Source of the DNA: Phaeobacter sp. CECT 5382
Lineage (GTDB): Bacteria; Pseudomonadota; Alphaproteobacteria; Rhodobacterales; Rhodobacteraceae
NCBI RefSeq assembly: GCF_001457775.1
Contig: NZ_CYSG01000009.1
Span: forward strand, 1-64,000
DNA: 64,000 bases
Direction of reading: 5' to 3'
In this document: in pieces, positions 16,228 through 26,010 of the stretch
Layout: each line of letters begins with the position of its first letter
Position numbering within the stretch: the stretch's first letter is position 1
Position numbers and translations under genes: made by a program
The notes under the pieces: generated by a model
What the model saw: the letters and a program-made list of their open reading frames with translations, nothing else
The model's database searches: none
Told to the model about the DNA's origin: nothing

Positions 16228-17781
16228 ATGACCGATCAATCCGGCTCCCCCGCCCGTGCCCTGCGCAGCGGCGGCCGCGCGGCTCGTCGCGCAGCACGTT
16301 CCTCAGCCCTTCCTGAACACCTACGCCCTATTCGCCCCGGCATGGATGGCGGCACCTTAAAACCTCTGACTCAGGACGGGATGGAACGCATCCACCGCGC
16401 CGCTCTCGACGCGCTGGAACAGATAGGTCTGGCTGATGCGCCCCCAAGCGGGGTGGAATACCTGACCAAGGCTGGCTGTATCCAGGGCGACGATGGCCGG
16501 ATCCGCTTTCCACGAGCCCTGGTCGAGGACATGCTCACCAAGGCAAACCGTTCCATCACCCTATGCAGTCGCGATGGCAAGCACGACCTGGAGCTATCCG
16601 GCAACCGGGTTCACTATGGCACCGCTGGTGCTGCTGTTCATATGGTTGATGTCGAGGGCCGCAATTACCGCGATTCCACGGTGCAGGACCTGCATGACGC
16701 CGCAAGGATCTGCAACCAGCTGGACAATATCCACTTTGTGCAACGGCCCATGGTCTGCCGCGATATTGCCGACAATCTGGAGATGGATCTGAATTCGATC
16801 TATGCGACCACCTCTGGCACCACCAAACACATTGGCGTCTCGTTCACTGAGCCGGGCTTTGTGGCGCCTGCTGTTGAAATGCTGCACATGATCGCCGGTG
16901 GTGAGGATAAATGGCGCGAACGTCCGTTCGTTTCAAATTCCAACTGTTTCGTTGTGCCGCCGATGAAATTCGCCACTGAAAGCTGCGAGGTCATGGAAGA
17001 GTGCATCAAGCACGGGATGCCGGTTCTGCTGCTGTCGGCAGGAATGGCGGGTGCCACGGCACCCTCTACCATTGCCGGCGCCATCACCCAGGCCGTTGCC
17101 GAATGTCTGGCGGGACTGGTCTATGTCAATGCGGTCAAGCCAGGTGCACCGGCAATTGTTGGCACCTGGCCCTTCGGCCTTGATCTGCGTACCGGGGCCA
17201 TGACCATGGGATCCGGAGAACAGGCTCTCCTGACGGCCGGCTGCGCCCAGATGCACAAATTCTATGGATTGCCAGGCGGTGCCGCCGCCGGGGCTAGTGA
17301 CTCCAAACTCCCGGACATGCAGGCTGGATGGGAGCAGATGTGTTCCAACGTCATGGCCGGGTTATCCGGTCTGAACATGGTCTATGAAGCCGCAGGCATG
17401 CATGCGTCTCTGTTGGGTTTCTGTCATGAATCCCTGATCCTGGGCGATGATCTTATTGGTCAGGCCCTGCGCTGCGTTCGCGGGATCGAAGTGACCGACG
17501 AAACCCTGGCGCTAGACCAGATCGCCGAAGTTTGTCTCGGCGGAACCGGGCATTACCTTGGCACCGAACAAACCCTGGGTCGTATGCAAGCGGACTATGT
17601 CTATCCGACCCTTGGCGACCGCACCTCTCCCAAGGAATGGGCGGAAATGGACAAGCCTGACCTGCTGCAAAAAGCCAAAACCCGAAAAGAGAAGATCCTG
17701 TCAGAACGCTCCGCCGCCCGGTTCGACCCGGAACTTGATCTGGCTATCCGGGGGAAATTCAACATCCACCTCGGCGCTTAA
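16228..17781 (+). CDS. MttB-family (non-pyrrolysine) corrinoid-dependent methyltransferase
   Basis: The 517-residue protein belongs to the trimethylamine methyltransferase superfamily. The frame has no internal TAG, so it is a non-pyrrolysine homologue, of the type that includes glycine-betaine and related quaternary-amine demethylases. It starts with an Arg/Ala-rich segment (SGGRAARRAARS) common in Roseobacter members. No cognate corrinoid protein (MttC) is adjacent; the RACE-type activator at 45.5 kb is a possible partner. Substrate cannot be read from sequence. A strong terminator follows. Confidence 0.88.
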   Translation: MTDQSGSPARALRSGGRAARRAARSSALPEHLRPIRPGMDGGTLKPLTQDGMERIHRAALDALEQIGLADAPPSGVEYLTKAGCIQGDDGRIRFPRALVEDMLTKANRSITLCSRDGKHDLELSGNRVHYGTAGAAVHMVDVEGRNYRDSTVQDLHDAARICNQLDNIHFVQRPMVCRDIADNLEMDLNSIYATTSGTTKHIGVSFTEPGFVAPAVEMLHMIAGGEDKWRERPFVSNSNCFVVPPMKFATESCEVMEECIKHGMPVLLLSAGMAGATAPSTIAGAITQAVAECLAGLVYVNAVKPGAPAIVGTWPFGLDLRTGAMTMGSGEQALLTAGCAQMHKFYGLPGGAAAGASDSKLPDMQAGWEQMCSNVMAGLSGLNMVYEAAGMHASLLGFCHESLILGDDLIGQALRCVRGIEVTDETLALDQIAEVCLGGTGHYLGTEQTLGRMQADYVYPTLGDRTSPKEWAEMDKPDLLQKAKTRKEKILSERSAARFDPELDLAIRGKFNIHLGA

Positions 17782-17795
17782 ACTGTTGAGAAAAA

Positions 17796-17836
17796 GACAA
17801 GAGGGAGAGCCAATTTTGCTCTCCCTCTTTGTTTTC
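17796..17836. terminator. Bidirectional terminator between mttB and sufS
   Basis: A perfect 10-bp stem GAGGGAGAGC (17801-17810) with GCTCTCCCTC (17818-17827) and a seven-base loop is followed by TTTGTTTTC. On the other strand the stem is followed by TTGTCTTTTTC, so it can also terminate the suf operon, whose last stop codon is at 17866. Confidence 0.9.
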
Positions 17837-17865
17837 AACGTTTCACTGTCAACTGATCCACAGAT

Positions 17866-19086
17866 TTACGCAAAGAGATCATGCGCCAACTCAAGTGCGT
17901 CGATCAACGTGTCGATTTCCGCTTTGGTGTTATAAAGCCCAAAGGAAGCCCGGCAGGTTGCAGAAACACCAAGATGTTCCATCAAAGGCCCGGCACAATG
18001 GTGGCCAGCGCGAACGGCGACACCTTTCTTGTCCAATATGGTCGAGATGTCATGGGCATGCGCTGCGCCTTCCATGGTGAAGCTAAAAATTGCTGCCTTC
18101 CCAGAAGCTTGACCTTGAACATTCAACCAATTTAGACCAGCGAACTTGGCACCTGCATAGTCGCGCAGCCCAGCCTCATGGGCGGCAATGTTTTCCATAC
18201 CCAGAGACATCATGTAATCCAATGCAACGCCAAAACCGATGGTCTGTACGATGCCCGGTGTACCGGCCTCAAATTTCATCGGAGGGTCATTATAGACCAC
18301 GGCGTCCTTGGTGACTTCCTTGATCATATCACCGCCCCCAAGAAAGGGCCGCATCTCAGCCATGCGGTCGGGATGCACATAGATTGCCCCGGATCCTGAA
18401 GGCCCGTAGAGCTTGTGTCCGGTGATTGCGAAGAAATCGCACCCGATGTCCTGCACATCAACCGGCATGTGAACGGCACTTTGCGACCCATCCACCAGAA
18501 CCGGAACGCCCTTTGCGTGAGCACCAGCCGTGATGGTTTTTACATCGACGACGGTTCCCAACACATTGGAACATTGGGTAATCGCCACCAGTTTGGTTTT
18601 CGGCCCGATAGCATCGATCACCGCCTGAGGGTCAAGGCTACCGTCGAGTGCGGTATCCACCCATTTCAAAATCACACCCTGGCGTTCACGCAGGAAATGC
18701 CAAGGTACAATATTGGCATGGTGTTCCATCACCGACAGCAGGATTTCATCTCCTGCCTCCAAGCGCGGCATTGCCCAGCTGTAGGCCACCATATTGATGC
18801 CCTCTGTGGTGCCGGAGTTAAGCACAATACTGTCTTCGCTGGCGGCATTCAGGAACTTGGCAATGGTCCCACGCACGCCTTCGTATTTCTCGGTCGCAAG
18901 GTTCGAAAGGTAGTGCAAGCCCCTGTGAACATTGGAATACTCATGCGAATAGGCTTGATTGATTGCCTCAATGACCACATTGGGCTTCTGAGCAGAGGCG
19001 CCATTGTCCAGATAGGTCAGCGGCTTGCCATTGACCTGCCGGGACAGGATGGGAAAGTCGCCACGGATTTTTTCTAAATCATACAT
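17866..19086 (-). CDS. sufS: Cysteine desulfurase SufS
   Basis: This group-II PLP-dependent desulfurase supplies persulfide sulfur to the SufBCD scaffold. The PLP lysine is in ITGHKLYGPSG, the substrate/PLP region in RAGHHCAGPLMEHLGV, and the catalytic cysteine in ATCRASFGLYN near the end. I start at ATG 19086, which overlaps the upstream YIP1-like gene by eight bases; TTG 19101 would add five residues. It is the last gene of the iscR-suf operon. SufE is not encoded in the window. Confidence 0.95.
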   Translation of the reverse strand: MYDLEKIRGDFPILSRQVNGKPLTYLDNGASAQKPNVVIEAINQAYSHEYSNVHRGLHYLSNLATEKYEGVRGTIAKFLNAASEDSIVLNSGTTEGINMVAYSWAMPRLEAGDEILLSVMEHHANIVPWHFLRERQGVILKWVDTALDGSLDPQAVIDAIGPKTKLVAITQCSNVLGTVVDVKTITAGAHAKGVPVLVDGSQSAVHMPVDVQDIGCDFFAITGHKLYGPSGSGAIYVHPDRMAEMRPFLGGGDMIKEVTKDAVVYNDPPMKFEAGTPGIVQTIGFGVALDYMMSLGMENIAAHEAGLRDYAGAKFAGLNWLNVQGQASGKAAIFSFTMEGAAHAHDISTILDKKGVAVRAGHHCAGPLMEHLGVSATCRASFGLYNTKAEIDTLIDALELAHDLFA

Positions 19087-19663
19087 TTTCAGGCAGTCCA
19101 ATGGTATCAGGGCCGATCAGGCCAACGACAAAGATCATGGCAAAGAACACCAGAATGGTCGCCATGACAACCACCGCAAGAGCCCGCCAAAGGGAGGCAA
19201 AGCCATGCGCTTCATTGACAAAGTTCAACAAGACAAAGAACAAAAAGACATTGGCGATCAGGCTGAGCAAGCTGCCAAGCGCAGGTGACAGAACCGTCAC
19301 AGCAATCAGCATCGTCTGCACCACCATCTGGACCAGTTGCAGCCAGACCAGCAATGTCAGCATCGGCATGAACCGACCAGTGCCGCCAAGAAAACGTCCG
19401 CCAATCGAAAGCGTCGCTGCAAAGCCAAGGCTCATCAACGCGGATATTCCGAGATAGGTCCCGGTCGAAAAGTTCAAGAATGACAGCTCATCTACCAGCG
19501 GATACCAGTAGTTCAGCAGAGTATAGGAGAAGGTGTTAAGGGTTATCGCCAGAAACAGCCCAGTCCAGACCGCCTCAGACGGCCATTGACGCAACAGGAT
19601 GTTGCGGGCGGCAACGCCTGGCTGGCGCAGGGTCAACACCAGGAAAGACCACAAAAACCTCAT
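19079..19663 (-). CDS. YIP1-family membrane protein
   Basis: The 194-residue protein has five or so membrane segments and the layout of YIP1/DUF1282-type proteins, starting with the conserved amphipathic LTLRQPGVAARNIL segment. It overlaps the preceding YIP1-like gene by four bases and sufS by eight bases. No enzymatic residues are apparent. Its place between sufD and sufS is conserved in position with its partner here, but any role in Fe-S assembly is unproven. Confidence 0.8.
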   Translation of the reverse strand: MRFLWSFLVLTLRQPGVAARNILLRQWPSEAVWTGLFLAITLNTFSYTLLNYWYPLVDELSFLNFSTGTYLGISALMSLGFAATLSIGGRFLGGTGRFMPMLTLLVWLQLVQMVVQTMLIAVTVLSPALGSLLSLIANVFLFFVLLNFVNEAHGFASLWRALAVVVMATILVFFAMIFVVGLIGPDTIGLPENV

Positions 19664-20157
19664 GCGGTCACCTGCGGCTTACCCCAATAGGCCTGATACA
19701 TTCCTGCGCTCCAAAACCAGAAAAACACCGCGGCCCAAAGCCCCCCGACCAATGTCAGACCAGGTCCTGGCCCGACCATTCCGGCAACTAGACCATTCAG
19801 CAACATCAGTGGGCTGGCTGCCAAAAAGGACCAGAACAGAACCAGCCGGGCAGCATAGCTGTCACCGGTACCGCGCGCTGCACGGGCCAGCAGGTGAAAG
19901 ATCCAAGCAAGGCTATAAAGCGCTAGCGGGGCGATGAAGATGATCCCCAACAAGGCACCGCCCATCAGCATGTTCTGCTCCTGCCCGGTCAGATGCGCCT
20001 CACGAGCCAAACTGGGCATGCGAGAGACGAACATCAAAGAACAGCCAGCCATCACGATGGCAAGCAGACGGTCTTCGCGTTGTCCCATTGCCAGGAGCCG
20101 CGCAACGACGCGGCGCGGCCCCCGATAGGTCGCAATGATATCCTGAGTGACAGGCAT
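19660..20157 (-). CDS. Second YIP1-like membrane protein
   Basis: The 165-residue protein has about four membrane segments and begins with IIATYRGPRRVVARLLAMGQ, a short cytosolic lead like that of the neighbouring YIP1 protein. It overlaps sufD by one base (TAATG) and the next gene by four bases, so it is fully embedded in the suf operon. The two proteins may form a heteromeric membrane complex; this is inference from fold and position. Confidence 0.75.
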   Translation of the reverse strand: MPVTQDIIATYRGPRRVVARLLAMGQREDRLLAIVMAGCSLMFVSRMPSLAREAHLTGQEQNMLMGGALLGIIFIAPLALYSLAWIFHLLARAARGTGDSYAARLVLFWSFLAASPLMLLNGLVAGMVGPGPGLTLVGGLWAAVFFWFWSAGMYQAYWGKPQVTA

Positions 20158-21437
20158 TAGCGACGCCGCGACAGCCAGCCTTCGAGGCGGGCAACGATGG
20201 AGGCGGCGATTTCGGGGTCTTCGACCTCGTCCACAGCCTCTGCCAGAAAGGCCAGGGTCAAAAGATCCGTCGCCTCGCCTGTCGGGACCCCGCGCGAACG
20301 CAGATAGAACAGGGCTTCTTCGTCAATTGCACCAGTGGTGGAGCCATGCGAGCAGATCACGTCATCGGCGTAGATCTCAAGCTCGGGCTTGGCGAGGAAC
20401 TGGCTGTCGTCATCCAGCAAAAGCGATTGGCTGATCTGATAGCCATCGGTTTTCTGCGCGCCCTCTTTGACCAGGATCTTGCCCTGAAAAACACCAGTGG
20501 CGCCATTGCGCAGCACCTTTTTGAACACCTGACGGCTTTCGCAATTGACCGCATCATGAGTGATGAACACCGTGTCATCGTGATGGAAATCACCATCTCC
20601 GACGCAAGCGCCTGCAATATGGGCAATGGCGTCATCACCCAGTAGCTCGATCACAGCCTCGTTCCGGGTCAGAACACCGTTGACGGTCAGCGTGAAGCTT
20701 TTGAACACCGATTCCGTGCCGAGACGCGCGAACATATGCGTGGCCGCGCGGCGTTCGTGGTCGCGCCCCTGTGCACGTACCAGATGCAATTTGCCGGTGT
20801 CGGCGACATCGATCTCCATACATTTGTTGAACCGCGAGGCAGCTGGGCCGTTTTCCAAAATGGTGACTTCGGCACCAGATTCGACCCGGATCACGTGGTG
20901 CAGAATGGCATCGGACATTTCATCCGAATGCACATAGACCAAGTTGATCGGCTTCGAAGGCTTCCCAGTCACATGGATGGCAACACCATCCTGTGCAAAG
21001 GCAGTGTTGAGCGCCGCCAGAGGGCGTTCCACCGGGTTTTGACCACGCGCCTCAAGCACGCCATAAAGATCCTTGGCCCAATGGATGTCCTTGCCGCAGA
21101 TATCTGCGATCCGGTCAATCGTGACACCTTCAAGGCTCAGATCATCAGAGGCTTCTGGATCAAAGACACCATCCACAAAAACGACCCGCAAACGGTCAAA
21201 TTCATTGAACATTGGCTCTTCATCGGTCGCAAAGACAGTGGCCTTGCTCACCTCAGCTGCGGTCAGTGTATCGGGCCGGGTGTATTTCCAATACTCGTCT
21301 CGCCGACCAGGCAGACCCATGGTCTGGACCCGCGACAGGGCTGCATGACGCGCTGTCTCGAGGCAGCCGCCTTCGGGCAGGGTCAGCGCAGCGAGCCGCG
21401 CCTCGGTTGCGGTTTGTTTCACATCTGCCAATGCCAT
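20157..21437 (-). CDS. sufD: Fe-S cluster assembly protein SufD
   Basis: The 426-residue beta-helix protein pairs with SufB and SufC in the cluster-assembly scaffold. The C-terminal signature region SHGSTTGAIDEEALFYLRSR is clear. I start at ATG 21437, one base after the sufC stop; the longer frame to 21548 runs through sufC and is a shadow. The adjacent sufC and the YIP1-like gene are tightly coupled to it. Confidence 0.94.
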   Translation of the reverse strand: MALADVKQTATEARLAALTLPEGGCLETARHAALSRVQTMGLPGRRDEYWKYTRPDTLTAAEVSKATVFATDEEPMFNEFDRLRVVFVDGVFDPEASDDLSLEGVTIDRIADICGKDIHWAKDLYGVLEARGQNPVERPLAALNTAFAQDGVAIHVTGKPSKPINLVYVHSDEMSDAILHHVIRVESGAEVTILENGPAASRFNKCMEIDVADTGKLHLVRAQGRDHERRAATHMFARLGTESVFKSFTLTVNGVLTRNEAVIELLGDDAIAHIAGACVGDGDFHHDDTVFITHDAVNCESRQVFKKVLRNGATGVFQGKILVKEGAQKTDGYQISQSLLLDDDSQFLAKPELEIYADDVICSHGSTTGAIDEEALFYLRSRGVPTGEATDLLTLAFLAEAVDEVEDPEIAASIVARLEGWLSRRR

Positions 21438-21438
21438 C

Positions 21439-22194
21439 TTATGCAACCTCTGCCAAGATGCCGGCATAGCCGTTGTTTTCGACTTCGAGTGCCAGTTCCG
21501 GGCCGCCGGTCTTGACGATGCGACCATTGGCCAGAATGTGCACGACATCGGGTTTGATGTGGTCCAGCAGGCGCTGATAGTGAGTGATCACTAGGAAGCC
21601 ACGGCCCTCGTCACGCAGGGCGTTGACGCCATCGGCGACCAGTTTCATCGCATCGACATCCAGACCGGAGTCTGTTTCATCCAGAATGCACATCTTCGGC
21701 TCAAGCATGGCCATCTGCAGAATTTCATTCCGCTTTTTCTCGCCACCGGAGAAGCCAACATTGACCGGACGTTTCAACATATCCGCGTCGATCTTCAATT
21801 CCTTGGCCTTCGCACGCACCATTTTCAGGAATTCGGCTGCCGACATTTCTTCTTCGCCGCGCGCTTTGCGCTGTGAATTTACCGCGGTGCGCAGGAAGGT
21901 CATATTGCCAACACCGGGAATTTCCACCGGGTATTGAAACGCCAAGAACACACCCAATGCCGCGCGCTCTTCTGGGTCCAGCTCCAACAGGTCCTCACCG
22001 TCCAGCGTGGCGCTACCCTCGGTGACTTCATAGCCATCACGACCGGACAGAACATAAGACAGTGTCGATTTTCCAGAACCGTTTGGCCCCATGATAGCAT
22101 GCACCTTACCGGCCTCCACCTTGAGGTCGAGACCCTTTAGGATCTGCTTGTCTTCGTCTTCAAGTTTGACGTGCAGGTTTTTGATTTCGAGCAT
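21439..22194 (-). CDS. sufC: Fe-S cluster assembly ATPase SufC
   Basis: The 251-residue ABC-type ATPase has Walker A GPNGSGKST, signature FSGGEKKRNE and Walker B MCILDETDSGLD. ATP hydrolysis by SufC drives the conformational change of SufB-SufD. I start at ATG 22194 with GAGGAAAAA directly upstream, giving the usual MLEIKNLHV beginning. A GC-rich hairpin lies between this gene and ybjQ upstream. Confidence 0.95.
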   Translation of the reverse strand: MLEIKNLHVKLEDEDKQILKGLDLKVEAGKVHAIMGPNGSGKSTLSYVLSGRDGYEVTEGSATLDGEDLLELDPEERAALGVFLAFQYPVEIPGVGNMTFLRTAVNSQRKARGEEEMSAAEFLKMVRAKAKELKIDADMLKRPVNVGFSGGEKKRNEILQMAMLEPKMCILDETDSGLDVDAMKLVADGVNALRDEGRGFLVITHYQRLLDHIKPDVVHILANGRIVKTGGPELALEVENNGYAGILAEVA

Positions 22195-22243
22195 TTTTTC
22201 CTCGTTTACATATCTGGTGGGCACCGGGCCCGCGTTATTTCAA

Positions 22244-22259
22244 GCCCCCTTACGGGGGC
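22244..22259 (-). promoter_or_regulatory. GC-rich hairpin between ybjQ and sufC
   Basis: GCCCCC (22244-22249) and GGGGGC (22254-22259) form a perfect stem with a tetraloop in the 70-base gap. The stem is followed on the minus strand by TTGAAAT and not by a U-tract, so full termination is unlikely. It could stabilise mRNA ends or lower readthrough to sufCDS. Confidence 0.55.
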
Positions 22260-22265
22260 GAATTT

Positions 22266-22580
22266 CTATCCAATCACAACGGCCGTGCCGCTGGCGGAAA
22301 CCATCAACATCGAATTACCAACGACCTCATAATCAAGGTCCACGCCGACGACGGCATTGGCGCCCTTTTCACGGGCGCGCTCTTCCAGTTCTGCCAGCGC
22401 GGTTTCACGCGCGTCCTGCAGTTTGCCTTCATAGGCACCAGAACGACCGCCGACGATATCGGTGATCGAGGCAAAGACATCACGCACCACATTGGCGCCC
22501 ATGATGGCCTCGCCCACGACGATTCCTTTGTATTCGGCAATCTGGTAGCCTTCGACGGAAGGGGTGGTTGTAACGATCAT
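22266..22580 (-). CDS. YbjQ-family (heavy-metal-binding-like) protein
   Basis: The 104-residue protein matches the YbjQ/UPF0145 family: [20 protein letters not shown] at the start, [20 protein letters not shown], and the C-terminal [16 protein letters not shown]. The family forms oligomeric rings and its role is not established. It lies inside the suf operon between the 60-residue membrane protein (4-base overlap) and sufC. A link to metal or envelope stress is possible but unproven. Confidence 0.9.
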   Translation of the reverse strand: MIVTTTPSVEGYQIAEYKGIVVGEAIMGANVVRDVFASITDIVGGRSGAYEGKLQDARETALAELEERAREKGANAVVGVDLDYEVVGNSMLMVSASGTAVVIG

Positions 22581-22759
22581 TTATCGTTCCTCCGAGCAAA
22601 GGCTATTGCTGCTTTCACAAGCCCAAAAGCTAAAACAAAGATGATGGCAGTCATGGAGTGGGCACGCAGTGCATCAACCGAGAACTCACCGGTCTGGGCA
22701 AAGCTGTAAAGCGCCCAGAAGATCAGTCCTGAAATCAATATACTGAGCACCTGCTGCAT
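22577..22759 (-). CDS. Small two-helix membrane protein (60 aa) in the suf operon
   Basis: The product has two membrane segments ([18 protein letters not shown] and [19 protein letters not shown]) and ends RRNDK. It overlaps sufB by one base and ybjQ by four bases, which strongly supports translation. I do not recognise a family. Given the neighbours it may be a membrane partner of YbjQ or of the YIP1-like proteins. Confidence 0.75.
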   Translation of the reverse strand: MQQVLSILISGLIFWALYSFAQTGEFSVDALRAHSMTAIIFVLAFGLVKAAIAFARRNDK

Positions 22760-24279
22760 CAGCCCACAGACCCTTCCAGCGAGATAGCGACCAGTTGCTG
22801 GGCTTCCATGGCGAACTCCATTGGCAGCGCTTGCAGCACGTCCTTGCAGAATCCGTTGACCACCAGGGCCACCGCATCTTCTTCGCCGATGCCACGCTGG
22901 CGGCAGTAGAACAGCTGCTCGTCATCCACTTTGGAGGTTGTCGCCTCGTGCTCGACCCGAGATGAGTTATTCTTCACCTCGATATAAGGCACTGTGTGGG
23001 CCCCACATTTGTCGCCGATCAACAAGCTGTCACATTGGGTAAAGTTGCGGCTGTTTTTCGCCTTGGGATGCATGGAGACCAGCCCCCGATAGGTGTTCTG
23101 CGCCTTGCCGGCAGAGATGCCTTTGGAAACGATCCGTGATTTGGTGTTTTTGCCCAGGTGCACCATCTTGGTGCCGGTATCGGCCTGCTGCATATTATTG
23201 GCAATGGCGATCGAATAGAACTCGCCTTGGCTTTCAGCCCCGCGCAGGATGCAGGATGGATACTTCCAGGTTACGGCAGAACCGGTTTCGACCTGGGTCC
23301 ACATGATTTTAGCGCGATCACCCCGACAGTCGGCACGTTTGGTAACAAAGTTGTAGATGCCACCCTTGCCGTTCTCATCACCGGGATACCAGTTCTGCAC
23401 GGTGGAATATTTCACCTCGGCATCTTCTTCGATGATGATCTCGACCACAGCTGCGTGCAGCTGGGCGATATCACGCGCAGGTGCAGTGCAGCCTTCAAGG
23501 TAGCTCACGTACGACCCCTTGTCGGCGATGATCAGGGTGCGTTCAAACTGGCCAGTGTTTTCCGCATTGATACGGAAATAGGTGCTCAGCTCCATTGGGC
23601 AGCGCACACCCGGTGGGATATAGACAAAAGAGCCATCCGAGAACACAGCAGAGTTCAGCGTCGCATAGAAGTTATCGGAAACCGGAACCACGGTGCCGAG
23701 GTATTTCTTTACCAGCTCTGGGTGTTCCCTGATCGCCTCTGAGATGGAGCAAAAGATCACGCCGGCCTTTTTCAGCTCTGCCTGGAAGGTGGTGCCAACG
23801 GAAACGGAGTCAAACACCGCATCAACAGCAACCTTACGACCCTCGGCGGGCATGTCTTCGGCCCCCTCAACACCAGCAAGGATCATCTGCTCTTTCAATG
23901 GGATACCAAGCTTTTTGTAAGTATCCAGCAGCTTGGGGTCTACCTCGTCCAGGGATTTGGGCTTCACTTCCATGGATTTGGGGCGGGCATAGTAATACTG
24001 GTCCTGGAAATCGATTTCCGGGTAGTCGACCATGGCCCAGGTCGGCTCTTCTTTTTGCAGCCAGCGATCATAGGCCTCAAGCCGCCAGTTCAGCATCCAC
24101 TCGGGCTCTTCGTTCTTTTCCGAGATCAGGCGAACGATATCGGTGGTCAGGCCCTTGGGGGCATATTCCATCTCGATATCGGTTTCCCAGCCGTATTTAT
24201 ATGTGCTGACCTCGGCCACCGCATCCACGGTTTCCTGGTCAACACCTTCCTTGACTTGGGTCTGGTCCAAAGCGGCCAT
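22759..24279 (-). CDS. sufB: Fe-S cluster assembly protein SufB
   Basis: The 506-residue scaffold protein receives sulfur from SufS and iron for cluster assembly. Conserved stretches include [28 protein letters not shown], and near the end [17 protein letters not shown]. Length is at the long end for the family because of the N-terminal extension seen in alphaproteobacteria. It follows the iscS-like gene by 15 bases. Confidence 0.96.
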   Translation of the reverse strand: MAALDQTQVKEGVDQETVDAVAEVSTYKYGWETDIEMEYAPKGLTTDIVRLISEKNEEPEWMLNWRLEAYDRWLQKEEPTWAMVDYPEIDFQDQYYYARPKSMEVKPKSLDEVDPKLLDTYKKLGIPLKEQMILAGVEGAEDMPAEGRKVAVDAVFDSVSVGTTFQAELKKAGVIFCSISEAIREHPELVKKYLGTVVPVSDNFYATLNSAVFSDGSFVYIPPGVRCPMELSTYFRINAENTGQFERTLIIADKGSYVSYLEGCTAPARDIAQLHAAVVEIIIEEDAEVKYSTVQNWYPGDENGKGGIYNFVTKRADCRGDRAKIMWTQVETGSAVTWKYPSCILRGAESQGEFYSIAIANNMQQADTGTKMVHLGKNTKSRIVSKGISAGKAQNTYRGLVSMHPKAKNSRNFTQCDSLLIGDKCGAHTVPYIEVKNNSSRVEHEATTSKVDDEQLFYCRQRGIGEEDAVALVVNGFCKDVLQALPMEFAMEAQQLVAISLEGSVG

Positions 24280-24294
24280 GATTTTCTCCTGCAG

Positions 24295-25338
24295 TCACGC
24301 CACGCGGGCGCAGTGTTTCTTGTGTTTCTGGAGCCACGCTTCAGCAAAGCGCAGCACATCATCTTTTGTTGTTTCAGCCCCAAGGGAGACGCGCACGGCA
24401 CCCTGGGCGGTTTCTTCATCAAATCCCATCGCAGTGAGCACCGCACTGGCGCGCACCTTGCCGCTGGAACAGGCAGATCCGGCACTGATGGCAAAGCCAG
24501 CTAGATCCATCTGCATCACCTGGGTTTCCCCTTTCCAGCCGGGTACCGCAAAGCAACTGGTGTTCGGCAAACGCGCAGCACCTTTTGCAACACAAATAAG
24601 CTCTGGGGCGCCAGCCACAAGGGCTTCTTCCATCAGATCCCGCAGCATCTGCACCTGTTCCCAGGTACCATCCGCCAATTGTTTGGCTGCTGCTTCGGCA
24701 GCGGCTCCAAAACCGGCAATGCCTATGACGTTTTCAGTGCCGGACCGTCGGCCCATTTCCTGACCGCCACCGCGGATCTGTGCGGCCAGATCAGTGCCCC
24801 GTTTCATCACAACTGCGCCGATGCCCTTGGGGCCACCCAGCTTATGCGCCGAAACAAGCGCCATCTGCACGCCCAGCCAATTAAAGGCCAGCGGTAGCTT
24901 GCCAAAGGCCTGCGTTACGTCGCTGACCGCAAGGCCCTGTGGCAGGTCTTGAATAACCCCGGTTTCGGAATTGGCCAATTGCAAGGTCGCCTCTTCAGGC
25001 ACCTGAACCTTGACCACCCCTTTGGGTGAAACCGATATATCCTCATTTATCCAAGATCTTACGGCATCATGCTCAATCGCAGCACCATGCAGATCACGCC
25101 CAGCCAAAGCGAGTGAAGCGCCCTCGGTTGAACCCGACGTGAAAACGATATCTGCCCCATCGGCACCAAGGGCGGCCGAGACTTGCGCGCGGGCCCGCTC
25201 GACAACAGCCGTGGCCGCACGCCCTTCGGCATGGACCGATGACGGGTTGCCACAGACATCCATAGCCGCAATCATCGCCTGACGCGCGTCGGCGCAAAGC
25301 GGTGTCGTTGCGTTATGATCCAGATAAACCCGCGTCAT
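24295..25338 (-). CDS. Group-I cysteine desulfurase (IscS/NifS-like)
   Basis: The 347-residue PLP enzyme has the PLP lysine in SAHKLGGPKGIGAVV and the mobile-loop catalytic cysteine in SAGSACSSG. It is shorter than E. coli IscS and lacks its C-terminal extension. It is the second desulfurase of the operon, besides SufS. This iscR-iscS-sufB order is the one known from Rhodobacter-type operons. It follows iscR after a 93-base gap. Confidence 0.9.
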   Translation of the reverse strand: MTRVYLDHNATTPLCADARQAMIAAMDVCGNPSSVHAEGRAATAVVERARAQVSAALGADGADIVFTSGSTEGASLALAGRDLHGAAIEHDAVRSWINEDISVSPKGVVKVQVPEEATLQLANSETGVIQDLPQGLAVSDVTQAFGKLPLAFNWLGVQMALVSAHKLGGPKGIGAVVMKRGTDLAAQIRGGGQEMGRRSGTENVIGIAGFGAAAEAAAKQLADGTWEQVQMLRDLMEEALVAGAPELICVAKGAARLPNTSCFAVPGWKGETQVMQMDLAGFAISAGSACSSGKVRASAVLTAMGFDEETAQGAVRVSLGAETTKDDVLRFAEAWLQKHKKHCARVA

Positions 25339-25431
25339 AGAGTCATGTTTTCCCGTTCAACTTTCCCGATCGGCCTCAATCACCAAACCCTGCACCACAT
25401 GCCGTTTTGTCGGCGGTAAGATCAAGATCCG

Positions 25432-25905
25432 TTACTTCGCGTCTTCTTCCGCATCCACTACGGAAAACAGGTTCGGCACCGCCGGACAGGGCGCCAGATC
25501 ATTTTGAATCACATCCGACAGGCGCGTCTGATGTAAAAACACATAGACATGTGCGCTCAGGCTTTCCCAAAGGCGATTTGTCAGCGATTGCGCGCGACTA
25601 CCACTGGTCGCCCCCGAAGCCCCTGCCCCTTTGTGCATCGCGTCGACGGTTTCATCCACGGCACTCAGGATATCAACCACGCGAATTTCCGAGGCTGGGC
25701 GCGCCAGACGATAGCCGCCGCCTGGGCCACGTACCGAGGCCACAAGCCCAGCCCGGCGCAGTTTGACAAAGAGCTGCTCCAGATAGGGCAGCGAGACATC
25801 CTGTCGTTTGGAGATGTCGCCAAGCACCACCAAAGAGCCCTCTGGCTGCAGCGCGATATCCGTCAACGCGACCATGGCATAACGCCCTTTGGTAGAAAGC
25901 TTCAT
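25432..25905 (-). CDS. iscR: IscR-type Rrf2-family regulator with a single cysteine
   Basis: The 157-residue protein has the Rrf2 winged helix (MKLSTKGRYAMVALTDIAL, then SLPYLEQLFVKLRRAGLV and RGPGGGYRLAR). The three cysteines that ligate the cluster in E. coli IscR are missing: the equivalent loop reads HKGAGASGATSGSRAQ. The only cysteine is C140 in LAPCPAV. A one-cysteine, cluster-binding IscR has been described in Rhodobacter sphaeroides, so this is likely a lineage trait and not decay. I start at ATG 25905 with a GGAGAGATGGAAAG lead; the frame continues to 26010 but the added residues do not fit. It is first in the suf operon. Confidence 0.92.
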   Translation of the reverse strand: MKLSTKGRYAMVALTDIALQPEGSLVVLGDISKRQDVSLPYLEQLFVKLRRAGLVASVRGPGGGYRLARPASEIRVVDILSAVDETVDAMHKGAGASGATSGSRAQSLTNRLWESLSAHVYVFLHQTRLSDVIQNDLAPCPAVPNLFSVVDAEEDAK

Positions 25906-26010
25906 CTTTCCATCTCTCCAAACAGCCAGATCAGCCGCGTAAACATTGACCTTGAACGCGCGAATGCGTATCTCAGCTTGACGGTGCAATGCAATGGCCT
26001 GCGCCAGCAA

